Of a stretch of DNA of 64,000 nucleotides, positions 49,887 to 62,140 are shown one piece after another (position 1 is the stretch's first letter; every line of letters begins with the position of its first letter). A model generated the notes under the pieces. The model saw nothing but the letters and a program-made list of their open reading frames with translations. It was not told the DNA's origin and ran no database searches. The DNA lies in the NCBI GenBank assembly GCA_963277665.1, contig OY728121.1, forward strand, positions 1,649,306,062 to 1,649,370,061, in the 5' to 3' direction. Position numbers and translations under genes: made by a program. Source of the DNA: Viscum album. Its lineage: Eukaryota > Streptophyta > Magnoliopsida > Santalales > Viscaceae.

Positions 49887-52800
49887 AAACTTATTTCCAA
49901 ATTCTACAAATTTACATCAGATTTAGATTACAAATCTAATTTATTTTCAGTTTTTGATGATAATAATTATTTATAAGACTTAGTTTTGAAATACTTAGTC
50001 TAAAATAAGTTATTGTCAAATATTACTTATGAGAGGGAAATTTTTAATATTTTATATAGATATTTGATACCACCAAGAAATACTTCTATAATTTGATATA
50101 CCTTAGGAAAATATCATTTTCACATTAAATGTTTTATTCCAAAAACTGAACCCTTTTCATGAAATTTCAAATACGTAGACATTGGAATTTTTTTATTTAA
50201 ATAAATTTCAGTTATTCATCTTTCATGGATTTTATATGTTAAAATAATACTAATATTTTCAATATAAGAAATTTGGGTACATTTGGATTCCAAAAGACTA
50301 ATTTTATAATAATTCTGGACCTAAGAAAGTTTGGCTACCAAAACCTTAGACGTTTTTATTTCAAGGGGAAAGGAAGAGTAACAACAACCAAAACATATAG
50401 TATAAAAATAGTAATTTCTCCAAAAATATGACAAGTAAAAAAAAGTTAATGTAGATTATTATAAATATGAATGGTGTAAAAGTGACTTTTAATGATAATG
50501 TTCAAGGAGATATCTATGGTATTAATAATATTGAAATCCATCATAGAGATTTAATTTATAATTTTTTTATGTTTTATTAATTAAACATAATCTCAGCCGC
50601 ATAAGTCAATTATGAGATGAAGCTTATCTTATGAACTTTAGGAATGATAAATTTACTATTTAAAGTTCAAAAGGAAAATTTATTCTTTCCACTGATATGC
50701 ATGATAAATTTTACAATTTAGATTTATAAGACCATATAAAACATTAATTAACTTGTTTATGTGTAATAGAAGAGGAATATTGGTTGTGAAAAAGTAGTTT
50801 TGGACACTATAATGTTAGAACATTAGATGAAATTTCTAATAAAGTACTCTTTAACGATTTACTAGGGTTTATGATTAATTATTCTAAATTCTGTGAACAT
50901 TTTCAATATGGTAAGATACTTATTTGTAGCTTTAAATATATTAATAAAATATCATCTTTTGTGGATTTACAATTAGTTCACATAGAATTACTTGGTCAAA
51001 GGAAAACAATAAGAATCAAATAGAAACACAATGTGTGAGTCTTAGTTGATGGACACACTAGATATATGTAGGCCTATTTTCTATCAAAATAGTCAGAAGT
51101 AATTTTATATTTTAATTTTATTGTATTCGTAGTTAAAAATGATAAAAACCAAAATTTTGTTACTATTAATAGTGATCATGGTGGACAGTTTGAGAATTTT
51201 TATTTGAAATTTTTTTATTAAAAAAGTTAGAAAACACAAATTTTCATCATATAGAGTATCTCAAAATAATGGTATAATTGAATAAATAAATAGAATTCCT
51301 TAAGAGATAACTAGAACCTTGTTGAGTGAATAGTCAATTGAAAAATGTTTTTAAGACAATTCTTCTTGTACTACATTTTAAACTATAAATATTGTTTTAC
51401 TTATAAATTTTATTAATAAAAATTCTTAATAGTTATGGATAAGAATAAATCCAAAACATTATTACATAAATGTTTTTTGATGTAATATGTTCATCAAGAA
51501 TACTAAATTTAACTTAATTTTTTTTATCCAAAATCAAATGATGGAATTTTTATTGGTTATTCTATAGTACATAAGGTTTATCTTACTTTTAAAAATAAAA
51601 AAATAATTTTTAGGAAACTATTCATTTTATGTTTGATGAAATTGATCCTTTTGTTTTAAAATGTATGAAAACTATATATTAAGATAATGTTTAAAAATAT
51701 TAGTTTTTTTCACATGATGTAAAATACATTGGATATAAGAATAACCAAATAAACACGTTCAGAAGTGTTATCATAAGTAGAAGTTAATATTATTGTTTAA
51801 GAATAACATTTTACTTCTCCAAGGAGTCATTCAATCTTAATAGATCATCACATTGATAATATCATTGGAGATGTGGACCAACTATTGAAAAACCATAGAT
51901 CCTTAATAAATGAATGTGAGTATTTTCCATTATTATCATAGTAAAAAAACACCAAATGAGGCTTTATGTGATGAAGATTGGATTAGGGTAATGTAGAATG
52001 AAATTAATTTGTTTCATAGGAAAAAATTTCATACTTTGGATAAATACCCCAAAGATCTTTTTTTTATTTGAGTAGAATGCATTTTCTATAATAAACATAA
52101 GAAAAATGGAATTATTGTTAGAAATAAATCATGTCTGGTTGCTTAATATTTTAATCAATAAAAAGATATATATTATGTAGAAAACTTTAACCATTAAAAA
52201 AACATGAATAAATTGAAATACTTTTATCATTTGTAGCACTTGTAAATTTTAGTCTTTATCAAATGAATGTGATGTGTGATTCACTTAATGATGTGTATGG
52301 GAAGAAGTTTATATAAAACACCCACCTATTTCAAAAAATAAAATATCTTTGGATTATATTTTTGAAATCAAAGAGGATCTTTATAGACTTAAATAAGATC
52401 TATGATCCTTGTATGATAGATTTACCATATTTTTAATTCAAAACAATTTTGTTAAGGGACCTCCTCATCGTACTATATATATAAAGAATGTTCCTAAAGA
52501 TACCATCACTATTAAATTTTTTGTAGATAAAAATATATTTAGATTTCTAATTCATTTGTGAAACAAATGAAATCTATGTTTGAGATGATCTTTTTGGGTA
52601 AAATAACATTTTTTTCCTGGGTTTTTAATTTATCAAAATTTTGAAGAAGATTTATTATATAAAAATATTATAAAGAATATTTATTTTATATATTTCATTT
52701 GAAAATTTGAAAATTAAAATTACTCATCTAAGAACACTAAAAATTCAATATCTCATTGAATCTAAGAGATCAGTTGATGAAAAAAATTTCGAGGAATTGA

Positions 52801-53180
52801 TGGAAGATTATTATATCTTATAGCTCGTCAATTTTTCATAAGGATTTTTTTATTCTTATGTAAGATATTACAATAGAATTTGACAGATTCTAATCTTAAA
52901 GATGTTAAACAAATATTTCGTTATCTGAAAGGATCTTTGGATCAAAGAATATTTTCTTCTCTTGGAAATGATATTTAACTAAACAGTTTTTTAGATTCTG
53001 CCATTATTGGATATAAAATGGAAAAAAATTACATTTGAAACTTTAAATTTCTTATGAGAGACGGTAGTTTCATGGTCTTATAAAAAATATTCAACATAAA
53101 TTTGCAATACTAACTCTGAATATATACAAAATAGAAGTTATCGTGAAGAAGATTCATGGAAGCTACACACACTCACTATT
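49887..53180 (+). pseudogene. pol: Decayed Copia pol
   Basis: The order fits SIRE-type Pol. Near 50270-50345 is a GPKKVWLPKP phrase. At about 50415-50580 is a protease relic in which the DSG box is replaced by unrelated residues. Near 50600 is ISQLCDEAYLMNF with one base change, and near 50785 WLWKSSFGHYNVRTLDEISN. The integrase core is scrambled but keeps a SDHGGQFENFY-type phrase near 51165. RT scraps include EALCDEDWIRVM near 51958, then GIIVRNKSCLVA near 52110. Near 52900 is the RNase H start, DVKQIFRYLKGSLDQRIFSS. In-frame stops are frequent throughout, so nothing is functional. This is far more decayed than the Gypsy elements to the left. Confidence 0.75.
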
Positions 53181-56100
53181 TTGTTTATGATTTTTAGAAA
53201 ATCTCAAATTTCTAGTCATAACACAACTTCATATCATTGTATAAGAACCTAAAACATCACTCAAAAGATAAGAACATAGATTTAATACACCATTTAATTT
53301 AGGATCACAAAAAAAATATTTATTGTTTTATAATTAATTAGAAAATAAAATCAAATTGATTATATTTTGAAAAATAAACTTAATTCAAATTTATTTGAAT
53401 ATAATAAATAGAATCATGGTTTGATTAGTGTAAAATGATCACGAATCTACTTCTTGTTTTACCTATATCCTTACCAAAAAAAATATCTTAGGAAAATGTG
53501 AGGTCATTTTCCTTTGTTTCAATATTATGTTTTTATATTATATATTATTACCTAAAATCTCTTAAAAAGGGATTTATTTAGGAATATTTTTTTATGTTTA
53601 ATCAGAATGAGGTTTTTCCAAAGTTGCATCTGACTAAGTCTATTCCTATAGCTTTTCTTATAAAACGATGTTTTCAAAACACTTTAAACACTTTATTAGG
53701 AAATTTAAATCTATTAAATTTCAAGAGGTACCCATTATATTATTTGTATAATTTTTTGTAGGAATATTTATATATTTTTTGTTAAAATTTTAAAAGTTCT
53801 ACTAGAATGATGTTTTTTTTGATAAAACATAAAAATTTATAACCATATTTTCAAACAAGTAAAGAGTTCAAAAGATATGATTTTATAAAAATTTTGATGT
53901 CATAATATTACAAGATTGAATCTTACCCATTTTAAATTTTGGGATTTAATCCATCACCCCTCTATCATATATATAGTATAGGTGTTTCAATTCATTTATA
54001 TCTCTGAATGATTATGAGAATATCTTTCACTATTATGATTTTTGTCTATTCATTTATCTCAGATGTTTGTTAGTTATTTCTCACAAATGTTTCAAGTTTT
54101 TCTTTTTTTTTCCATGGTACCTTTCAATGATTTTCCTACAATGTAATTTTTAAGGAATAGGTTAGTTCCTCGGAGTTGGTTTTATAGGTATGGATCCTTA
54201 CACAAAACCACCAAATTATTTTGAGGTTTGGATTCAGTTTTTATTACTGAAGACGCTTTTGATCTTCATTATCCACATATAGTGTGTGAGTTATATATAA
54301 TTTCAATTTTGGATGAAGAGTATGGGTTAAAGAATTTAAATTTAAATCTATTTACTGATTATTCTAGTTTGAAAATTAAAATATTTACTGATATTTTTGG
54401 AATTATTTTGGAAAGATAAGAATCATTCATAATAATAAGGTACTAAAAAAATTAGTTTATTTTAAAGGCCCATTATAGAGAAAATTTTGTTTGATATGAA
54501 GGACAATGTTATAAAATTGTCTCACATTTCACCTTATGCAATGATTCTTTACCTATGGACATAACTTTTTTTGTAAAGTAAGGGAGATAGAATATACATT
54601 AAAAGTGAAAGATTAATATGTTTTGGATTTCCATTACAATATAAGAAAGTTAATATTTGTAAATTTTATGTGGAACTACAATGAAGCTATTAAGAAAGGG
54701 CCAATGAATCTCAATATTATGTTGTATCTGAATTTTATTAACATAGTACTGGTTAATTTTATAAAGTAAAAAATTTAAATTATGAATCCATTACTGTCAT
54801 ATATATGGTATCTTATTTTGGATATTATATAATTAAAAAATTAGGTTAGTTTATTTCTATTTTGAAAATAATTTCATAGATATATCAATGAATGTTTCTT
54901 CTACTTAAGAGTAATAAGAACATAAAAAAAGTTAATAATAAAATGAAAGTTTTAAAAACCTATTTGGAGTCCCCCAAACTTCTAAAGAAAAAGTTAGATG
55001 TAATTTCCAAATGATTATTTACTTAGATAATAAAGAAGAAGAAGTAGAAGAAAAAAATAGATCCATGTTTAGGTTCGGATGTTTCTAAAGACAAAGGCTT
55101 TAAGTAATAAGTGTTTCTTTACATGAAATATGATGAGAGAAAGAAACGATAAGTGATCAAATATACGAAATCTATAGTAACTTGATTTTTTTTATTTAAA
55201 TTGGGAAATATAGGGACGTAGTTGAGAATAAAGATAAAGATTCATAGTCCATTTCTTTTGAGAATAAATAGAAATAATCTCATTCTATTCCCTGATTAGA
55301 TCTTCAGTCCTTTACTATAAAATTTGTTCCTTAGTCTACTCCAACAATGATAAGAAGAAAAATATCTCCATCTATTGAATATAAAAAGGAAACAAATAAT
55401 GGAATATGTTTTTTAGAATGTTGAATAAGTTGAAAAATAAGTTTCAGAAAACTATTCTCCCAATGAACAATATAGAGTAATAGGATAAAGAAAAATTAAT
55501 GAAAATATGTTGATGTTATTAAATCTATCATGAATTATTCAGAAGAATAATCATTATGCAATGAAAAAATTATTCATCTATCAAACCATAAAAACATCAT
55601 CAATCTAATTAAGATTATTATTTCAAAAAAATTTATCTATCATATTTTATTTAAAAAGGATATGAAACATAAAAATAATGATTTAGAGAATATATCTTAG
55701 AATTTTTATTGTTATTCCATTGAATCACCTTTAAGAAAAAGATCTAAAAAAATATAAATAGAGATGAATTAATTCAATTCATTAATTACAATAAATTATT
55801 AAATTATTGAGATATTTATTGATATTCAAGAGAGATATAGATACATCCAAGTAAAATGGCATGTTATTTAATGTTCTGGATATATTTATAAAATTTAAGA
55901 AACAATTATTGAGAATGAATTTGAGAATAATTATATCAAATTAATATTTTTGGTGGTATTTATAAATATAAAAAACATCATCAAGTGGATGAACCAAACT
56001 AAATAAGAATTTTTTATGATAAATATTCAAGGATTAAAAGGGAATCAAAGTTAGTCTTAATGTCAACAGACAATATCAATTCTAATGTTTGTGAATGATT

Positions 56101-56618
56101 GAGATTTGTTGATGATCAAAATTATTTTTACATTCAACAAGACATAGATCATTCCAAGAAGAATAAAAAGTTTGAGTCTTTAAATGAAATGATGGAAAAT
56201 ATTGAGTTGAAGGAAGAAATGTTAGAGATGACAGAGAATAATCTTAGGAAGATAGAGTATATAATGGAAAAACTACCTGAGAAAGAAATATTTTTCTTGA
56301 AATCTTAAGTATTTGTAACAATTAAACCTCAAAACATTTTTGATAAAATTTAATACTTATATATATATATATATTTTATTTTATTAATATTTTTAATGTT
56401 TAAGCCTTATATATTTTTTAGTATAATTTTTTTCTTATGTTTTAATGAACTATATCTATTAATTATTTCGACCATTTTAAATAAATTTTCCAAAATAACT
56501 AATGGGAAGAAAGTAGAGTACTAAAAATTTGTTTCAATTAAGGGAAGTAAGCTTTTAAAATATTAATTCAAATTTTTTTATTAAGTTATATGTATTGTGC
56601 TTTTCAAAAAGGGAGAGG
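53181..56618 (+). other. Post-pol region of the Copia element
   Basis: SIRE-type elements often carry an extra ORF after pol, sometimes called env-like, with a coiled coil near its end. Here only short open pieces survive. The piece at 54228-54419 has no recognised motif. The piece at 56099-56308 is rich in Glu, Met and Leu (for example NEMMENIELKEEMLEMTENN) and looks coiled-coil forming. Identity with an env-like protein is inference. The stretch ends with the PPT-like AAAAAGGGAGAGG at about 56606-56618. Confidence 0.45.
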
Positions 56619-57930
56619 TTATTGAGTTAAAATACCTTTTTCTAACATTAATTTTCAAAAACACAATTACCTCTTTAAATGTTCCTATATTTCTTGTATT
56701 TATATTTTTTAAAGTTATTATGTTTTTCTTCAAAAGGAAATTTATTTTATCAAATTTTTAAATCAAATAATTTAATATTTTTATTAGAATATTAGAAGGA
56801 TGCGTACCATATACATCAATGAAATGTTTGAAAAGTAAATAAAATACACATATAGAAGTTCTATCAGATGGAATTATTATAAAGTCCATAAGTCATATTT
56901 GTTTTAATAATAATCGATAGAGTTATACAAATCCCCTCATATTAATTTCTATTTAATCCATCATGATAGTTTATAAAAATACCATCAAATAGATATCATA
57001 GGATGAAGGCTTTGAAAGTCTCCAAAATGAATATTTACAAAGCCTACTTGATGGAGATGTATAAATTATACTAGATGATTCTTTATTATTTCCACCAGAA
57101 AAAAATCTTCTAATAATTTTAATGGTGTTATATCTAAAGACTGTTAGACAAAGTGAATCTGTGATGAATTCAATAAGAGAATAAGACATTTATCTTATTT
57201 CATTGCAATTGATCCTGAGAAGTTCATAATACACCTATGGAAGCTTGTATGTAAATAGGACCAAAAACATGAAGTGAAGAATGGTTATGCAAATATATGA
57301 TCTAATGTTTTCATTGAAAAAATTCAACATATTTATTATTTGTGTTATTCAATAGTAATATTTAGAGAGTTTGTTAAAGTATATGATTGTGCTGATTTTA
57401 TTGTAAATGTTATATGGTTTGTCCACTTTAATCATTGTTTTTATAATGTTGTGATCAAGGGATCTTAGGGATTGAGAGAAAAATGTTTTTCTTATCATTT
57501 TTATTGAGGGAACCCAGGGATAAGGAGACATATAATTTTTTTCTCATAACATGGATCAAGGGAATCCGAGGCTTGTAAGATAGAGAATATGATAGGTTAA
57601 TTCAGGGATACCTAAATTCAGATTCATGGAATTATTGTTCAACTTTGGATTAAAGAGAATATAAATCTTAAGAAGGTTTCTACATGTTTTATTATGATAT
57701 TTATAATAGTTTTCTTACTTTGTTATACATGTTTTTATAATTTTCATTTTTTCCATTATGCATTATATTGAATGTTTATATTGTTTTGTATGAAATTGAT
57801 TTTTCTCTAATTTTAGAAATTATATTAGAACAACTCTTTATATGATATAATTTCTTTAATAATATTTTTAAAAAATTATATGTTTAAATTTTTATAAACT
57901 ATAATTCAAAGCCCTCTAGTACTACATTGA
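56619..57930 (+). repeat. 3' LTR of the Copia element
   Basis: It begins TTATTGAGTTAAAA after the PPT and ends CTAGTACTACATTGA, aligning with the 5' LTR over its length with many changes. Short ORFs inside (56971-57189 and 57349-57531, minus strand) are not genes. Confidence 0.75.
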
Positions 57931-58376
57931 ATGTTATTTTGATCTTACAATTTTTTCGTAAACATATGTTTTATGATTAAAAATATAATTTGTCCAAAAA
58001 AATATTTTTATGTGTTTGTGTACTAATCTTAAAATTAAATTTATTAAACCTTATAATATATATTTGATAGAATTTTATTCATTTTTTAGAATTAGCATAG
58101 TCAAAAATTTTTAAGGAAAATTTCAATTTTGGTCCCTAAAATTTGTTTCATAGGGTACAAATGGAGTTACCCAAGTAAGGGTAAATAAGGTTTTAAAGGG
58201 GTTATCCTAAAAAAATGATAAAAAATGTTAAAAAAAATGTGTGATAATGGATAGTTGAGGGAGTCTCTCCCTTATCCCCCCAATTCATCTTTGTTTATTT
58301 TAGGAACCTAGAGCCTTTAATAATGTAACGACATTATTTTTAGGTAAAGGGTATATAAAAAATCAATTCTCACCTA
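57931..58376. other. Unassigned spacer
   Basis: It contains ATTTTGGTCCCTAAAATTTG, a word common in plant repeats, and CTCTCCCTTATCCCCCC. It could be the remainder of the LTR that starts at 45429, but I could not align it convincingly. Confidence 0.35.
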
Positions 58377-61300
58377 TATAACCACATATTTTTCATACAT
58401 AGATATTACATATTTTTAGATGAATATTTATAACATTACAATAACACATTCCTATAGATCGTAAAGTTACAGTGCCTTTGGAAACATGGAAACGCAATCG
58501 ATTGGTTCATAGGTGAACATCATCATCTCCTTGTATGTTCTTAATATCTAGAACCCATCTTAGACATATCATAAATAAAATATTTCTTTATAAGTTGAGG
58601 AAAGGAAAAAATGTGAAAGGGTGATCTCAGATGCTCATTAAGGGTAAACAAGGGAGATATGAAAGCATTTCCTAAACATACAAGTATGATAAAATGAGAA
58701 TAAAATTTAAAAAACATACACTATATATAAAATATCATAATCTTGAGTCAAGGCACAAAGTTTATTAGTTCATAACACATTAATCAAATGAGAATCAAAT
58801 AAAATGATCCATGATAGCATAACATTATCTTAAATCATGGAATTATTGCAAATACATAAGAATAGAAAATCACTTCCATAGTAGTCGTGGATCTCTCCCA
58901 AGGCTATCATAACAGAATGAGTTCACTCTCCAAACCATCATAGTTGTCATGGTTCAGACCCTGGACCATCATAATGGAAAAAGTCTATTATTGAACTGGT
59001 TTTATACCCCAATATAGTCTTGTATATCTCATGAGATATAAACCTTTACCCAATTAATTGGAAGGATATATATGTACCACCTATATTATAATGAAAATAA
59101 TTCATATATGTGCCACAAGAATGTAAAATATTCATCATATCATAATCAGTAGAGTGAAATATGTTTCATTAACATTTCATCCTATCATAAACCATATAAA
59201 TATGAAATGTTTCATAATAATTTAATCATTTCATCACAGTATAACCTGTAGAAAAAGAAGTGGGTTTCATAATAATTCTATCTTGGTACAACCTATGGAA
59301 GAGAAATGAGTTTCATAAACATATTTTCATGATAAACATAAACCATTTAAATAATTAATAATATTGGTATCCATGGATGATATCCCTAATAAATAAAAAG
59401 TATCATTAGAAGATTTCATCTTATTTGGAAAATGATTTTTAAAAGACTCTTGGAAATTTTTTTTGAGGAAAACAACTTTTCTTTAAAAATAAAAATTTTA
59501 GACAAAAAGATCATAAAATATTTTGGAAATACATATCTTTAAAAATAACCATGAAAAATTATTAATTAATCTCTAAATTTTTGTGTGTTCATGATGGAAA
59601 ATAATTCTATACATGTTTTACACATTAAAACTATTATTCTTTTCACATTTTTAGTTAAAAAGTATAATTATTTAGAAAATGACAAGAATATTAATTTGAA
59701 AACAATTTAAAAAAAATAAAAAATAAGTAAATTATTTTTATAAATCATTTTAATAACATTAAAAACGGTTTTGAAATTTTTTTATGAAATATAGTTTTTG
59801 AATAAAATGGGTTTTCGACTGAAGTGAGAAATAAAATTGAATTTTCATAATCAGTTTTTATCAATTATTTTAAGTAATAAAGAGTTTAAAAATGTTTCTA
59901 TTACTTGAAAATATGATGACTAAACATTGGATAAGAAAATTCATGATAATTCTTGAGTTTTATATCATAATATTTCAACATTGAATACTTAACCATAAGT
60001 AATCCCGATAAATGATGAGATATTAATGTAAAACCATTACTCATTTGGTAACATTTGAAATATAATACCCATGAAATATAGAGCCTCAAATTGAAATTCA
60101 ATCCTTATAAATTTCAGGATAATAATAATAAAATACATTCATGGGAAGTATATACGCCACATCAATTAAAAGTATGGTTAATATGGCTTATGTCTCATAG
60201 AATATAAAGGTGAGATGAAATTCAGTTACCTTAAGTCTCAAAATCCACCGTAAATATTCAAACCTAATTTATAATAAAGATAAGTTTATTATACATATAA
60301 TTAAAATAATAATTATAGATATCATACCATATATGATTTATTTATTACCATTTATCACATATTAATTTAAAATTCCATTATGATGTTATCTTTCCGCCAA
60401 TAACTGCATTGTTTTTCATGCATGTTTTGATTTGATACACTCTTGGTTTTCAAAATTTGATCATGGTTCCAATGCCTATATAATTAATTTTTTTTTTGTA
60501 TATATATCATATAAATTAATTATATATATATTTATAATAATCCATAAAATGTAGAGGTTGAAACTCAAATGCACCATTTATGGAGAAGTTGGCTTTACAT
60601 AGGCATGCATGTTTTTTCCATTTTCTCGATGGTTAGAAAAAAAGGTAAATAGTATATTAACAATATATCATAATTTTTATGTCATATATATCAAATATTT
60701 TAATTAAAACCATCCTTATTATCTTCCATGTAAATCATGAATCAATTACATCGCTTTGTGAAGCAGTAGTCTGCCGTAAACACGAGCGACATTATCATAT
60801 TTCCATAAAATGGAAATTAAAAAGATATATATGATATTTTAATAAAGTTGTATAATTTTTTTTATAGATAATATATATAATTTAAATCTATCATCATACC
60901 CAACGGTGGTATATGGTTAGGGAAAAATGAATGACATTGGTTTGTGAGGTGGTAGTCCGACGTACAAACAAATACTGATTTCTTAACCCATTTTATGGAA
61001 TTAGAGATGGTTTTAGGTTATCATATTACCATAATAACATATAATTATTTACTAGATACTGGTGTTAAAATATTTTATATTTTATGACATATTTCATGGT
61101 GTAAGAAAAGTAATAAAAATAAGGATATTAGTGAAGACACTTAACTTATCTTAAAAGAACCTCCTTTGGATATATTATTAAGGACCCCTGTGTTGGTGTT
61201 TTGGTAGAAAAATAAGATCTATAACATGTCTAGAGATGTCAGGGAGGGATTTTTATAGAGTTGGGTAAAAAATTAATTTAAACTTATTAGATAATATAAA

Positions 61301-61485
61301 TTATTTTTATTCCAAATATGGAATCCAATTTTTAGAATTCAATTCACATAAGTGGGAAAGTCAAATTTAAAAATAATCCTGGATACATGATGTGAAAGTG
61401 GGTTCTCAATGATGGAATGCTCAAATGTTTACAATGTTTTTATATCCAATTTAAATATTAAATTGATTAAAATATACTAAATTGG

Positions 61486-61525
<40 letters not shown>

Positions 61526-62123
61526 GAACTAATTTTACTTTATAACCAATTTAAAATATAATTTTACTTCATAACTAATTTTAACGAAATCGAATTTTTC
61601 AATTAAAATTAATTATTTTTTACTATTCAATAAATAATTAATCATTTTATAAAAGTATTGAAAATTCACAAGATTATAATTTCAACATGACAATTTAAAA
61701 AATGAATTTAATTTTATAAAATTAATTTTAAAAATGTGTTGAAAAATAATTTAATTATTATTCAAAAAAATAAATAAAAAAATACTTTTTTTGAGAAAAT
61801 TGAATTTTCAAAACATATAAATACTTTATTGAAAAATTAATTTCTTTTTTATCAATAGATTTTATTTATATAAAACCATTATACCTAATATTTTCAAATT
61901 AGTCATTACTATTCATATCTCTATTTTTAACAGCTACGTTATAATTGTCGCATTTTAATAATATTAATAATATATCATAGTTTTATAAAATTTTGTGTCG
62001 TGTGTAATGTATGATAATACAGTGTTGAATGTAACAGAATATTAACTTGGTGTTTCATGTAACATAAGGAATAAAAAAAATATATTAAAAAAATAATAAT
62101 ACATAAAAAATAGTAATGTTACA
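58377..62123 (-). repeat. 3' LTR of a minus-strand Tekay-like element
   Basis: On the minus strand it begins TGTAACATTACTA at 62123 and ends GTGGTTATA at 58377, about 3.75 kb. The order of landmarks matches the intact Tekay LTR. A CTCTATAAAAATCCCTCC promoter-like box lies at about 61232-61256. Two divergent copies of the GTACGG...GTCTCCAC-type leader motif are near 60935-60970 and 60758-60790. A GTGGCACATAT...GGGTAAA block is near 59040-59120, and the GAGCATCTGAGATCACCC motif is at 58619-58640. An (AT)n run is at about 61489-61522. It is a divergent subfamily or an old copy. Confidence 0.82.
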
Positions 62124-62140
62124 TTCTACATCCCTTAAAA
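62124..62140 (-). promoter_or_regulatory. PPT of the minus-strand Tekay-like element
   Basis: Read on the minus strand it is TTTTAAGGGATGTAGAA directly before TGTAAC, close to the PPT of the intact Tekay element (TTTTAAGGGGGGTAGAA). Confidence 0.8.

Larger units (their letters stand above)
46361..57930 (+). mobile_element. Decayed SIRE/Maximus-like Ty1/Copia element
   Basis: It is about 11.6 kb with ~1.3-kb LTRs at both ends and heavily mutated Copia gag-pol in plus orientation, followed by about 3.4 kb of post-pol DNA. SIRE-type hallmarks are the order gag, short protease, integrase, RT, RNase H, plus phrases such as WLWHKRL-like and LSISQLC-like blocks. A small CACTA-like element sits inside. 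The exact ends are uncertain by some bases and I see no clear target duplication or PBS. Confidence 0.8.

Noticed and set aside
57931..58376. Second half of the LTR beginning at 45429
   Set aside because: Only a few short words agree with related LTRs; I could not align it well enough to claim it.
61489..61522. (AT)n run as a functional element
   Set aside because: A plain dinucleotide microsatellite inside an old LTR with nothing else around it.
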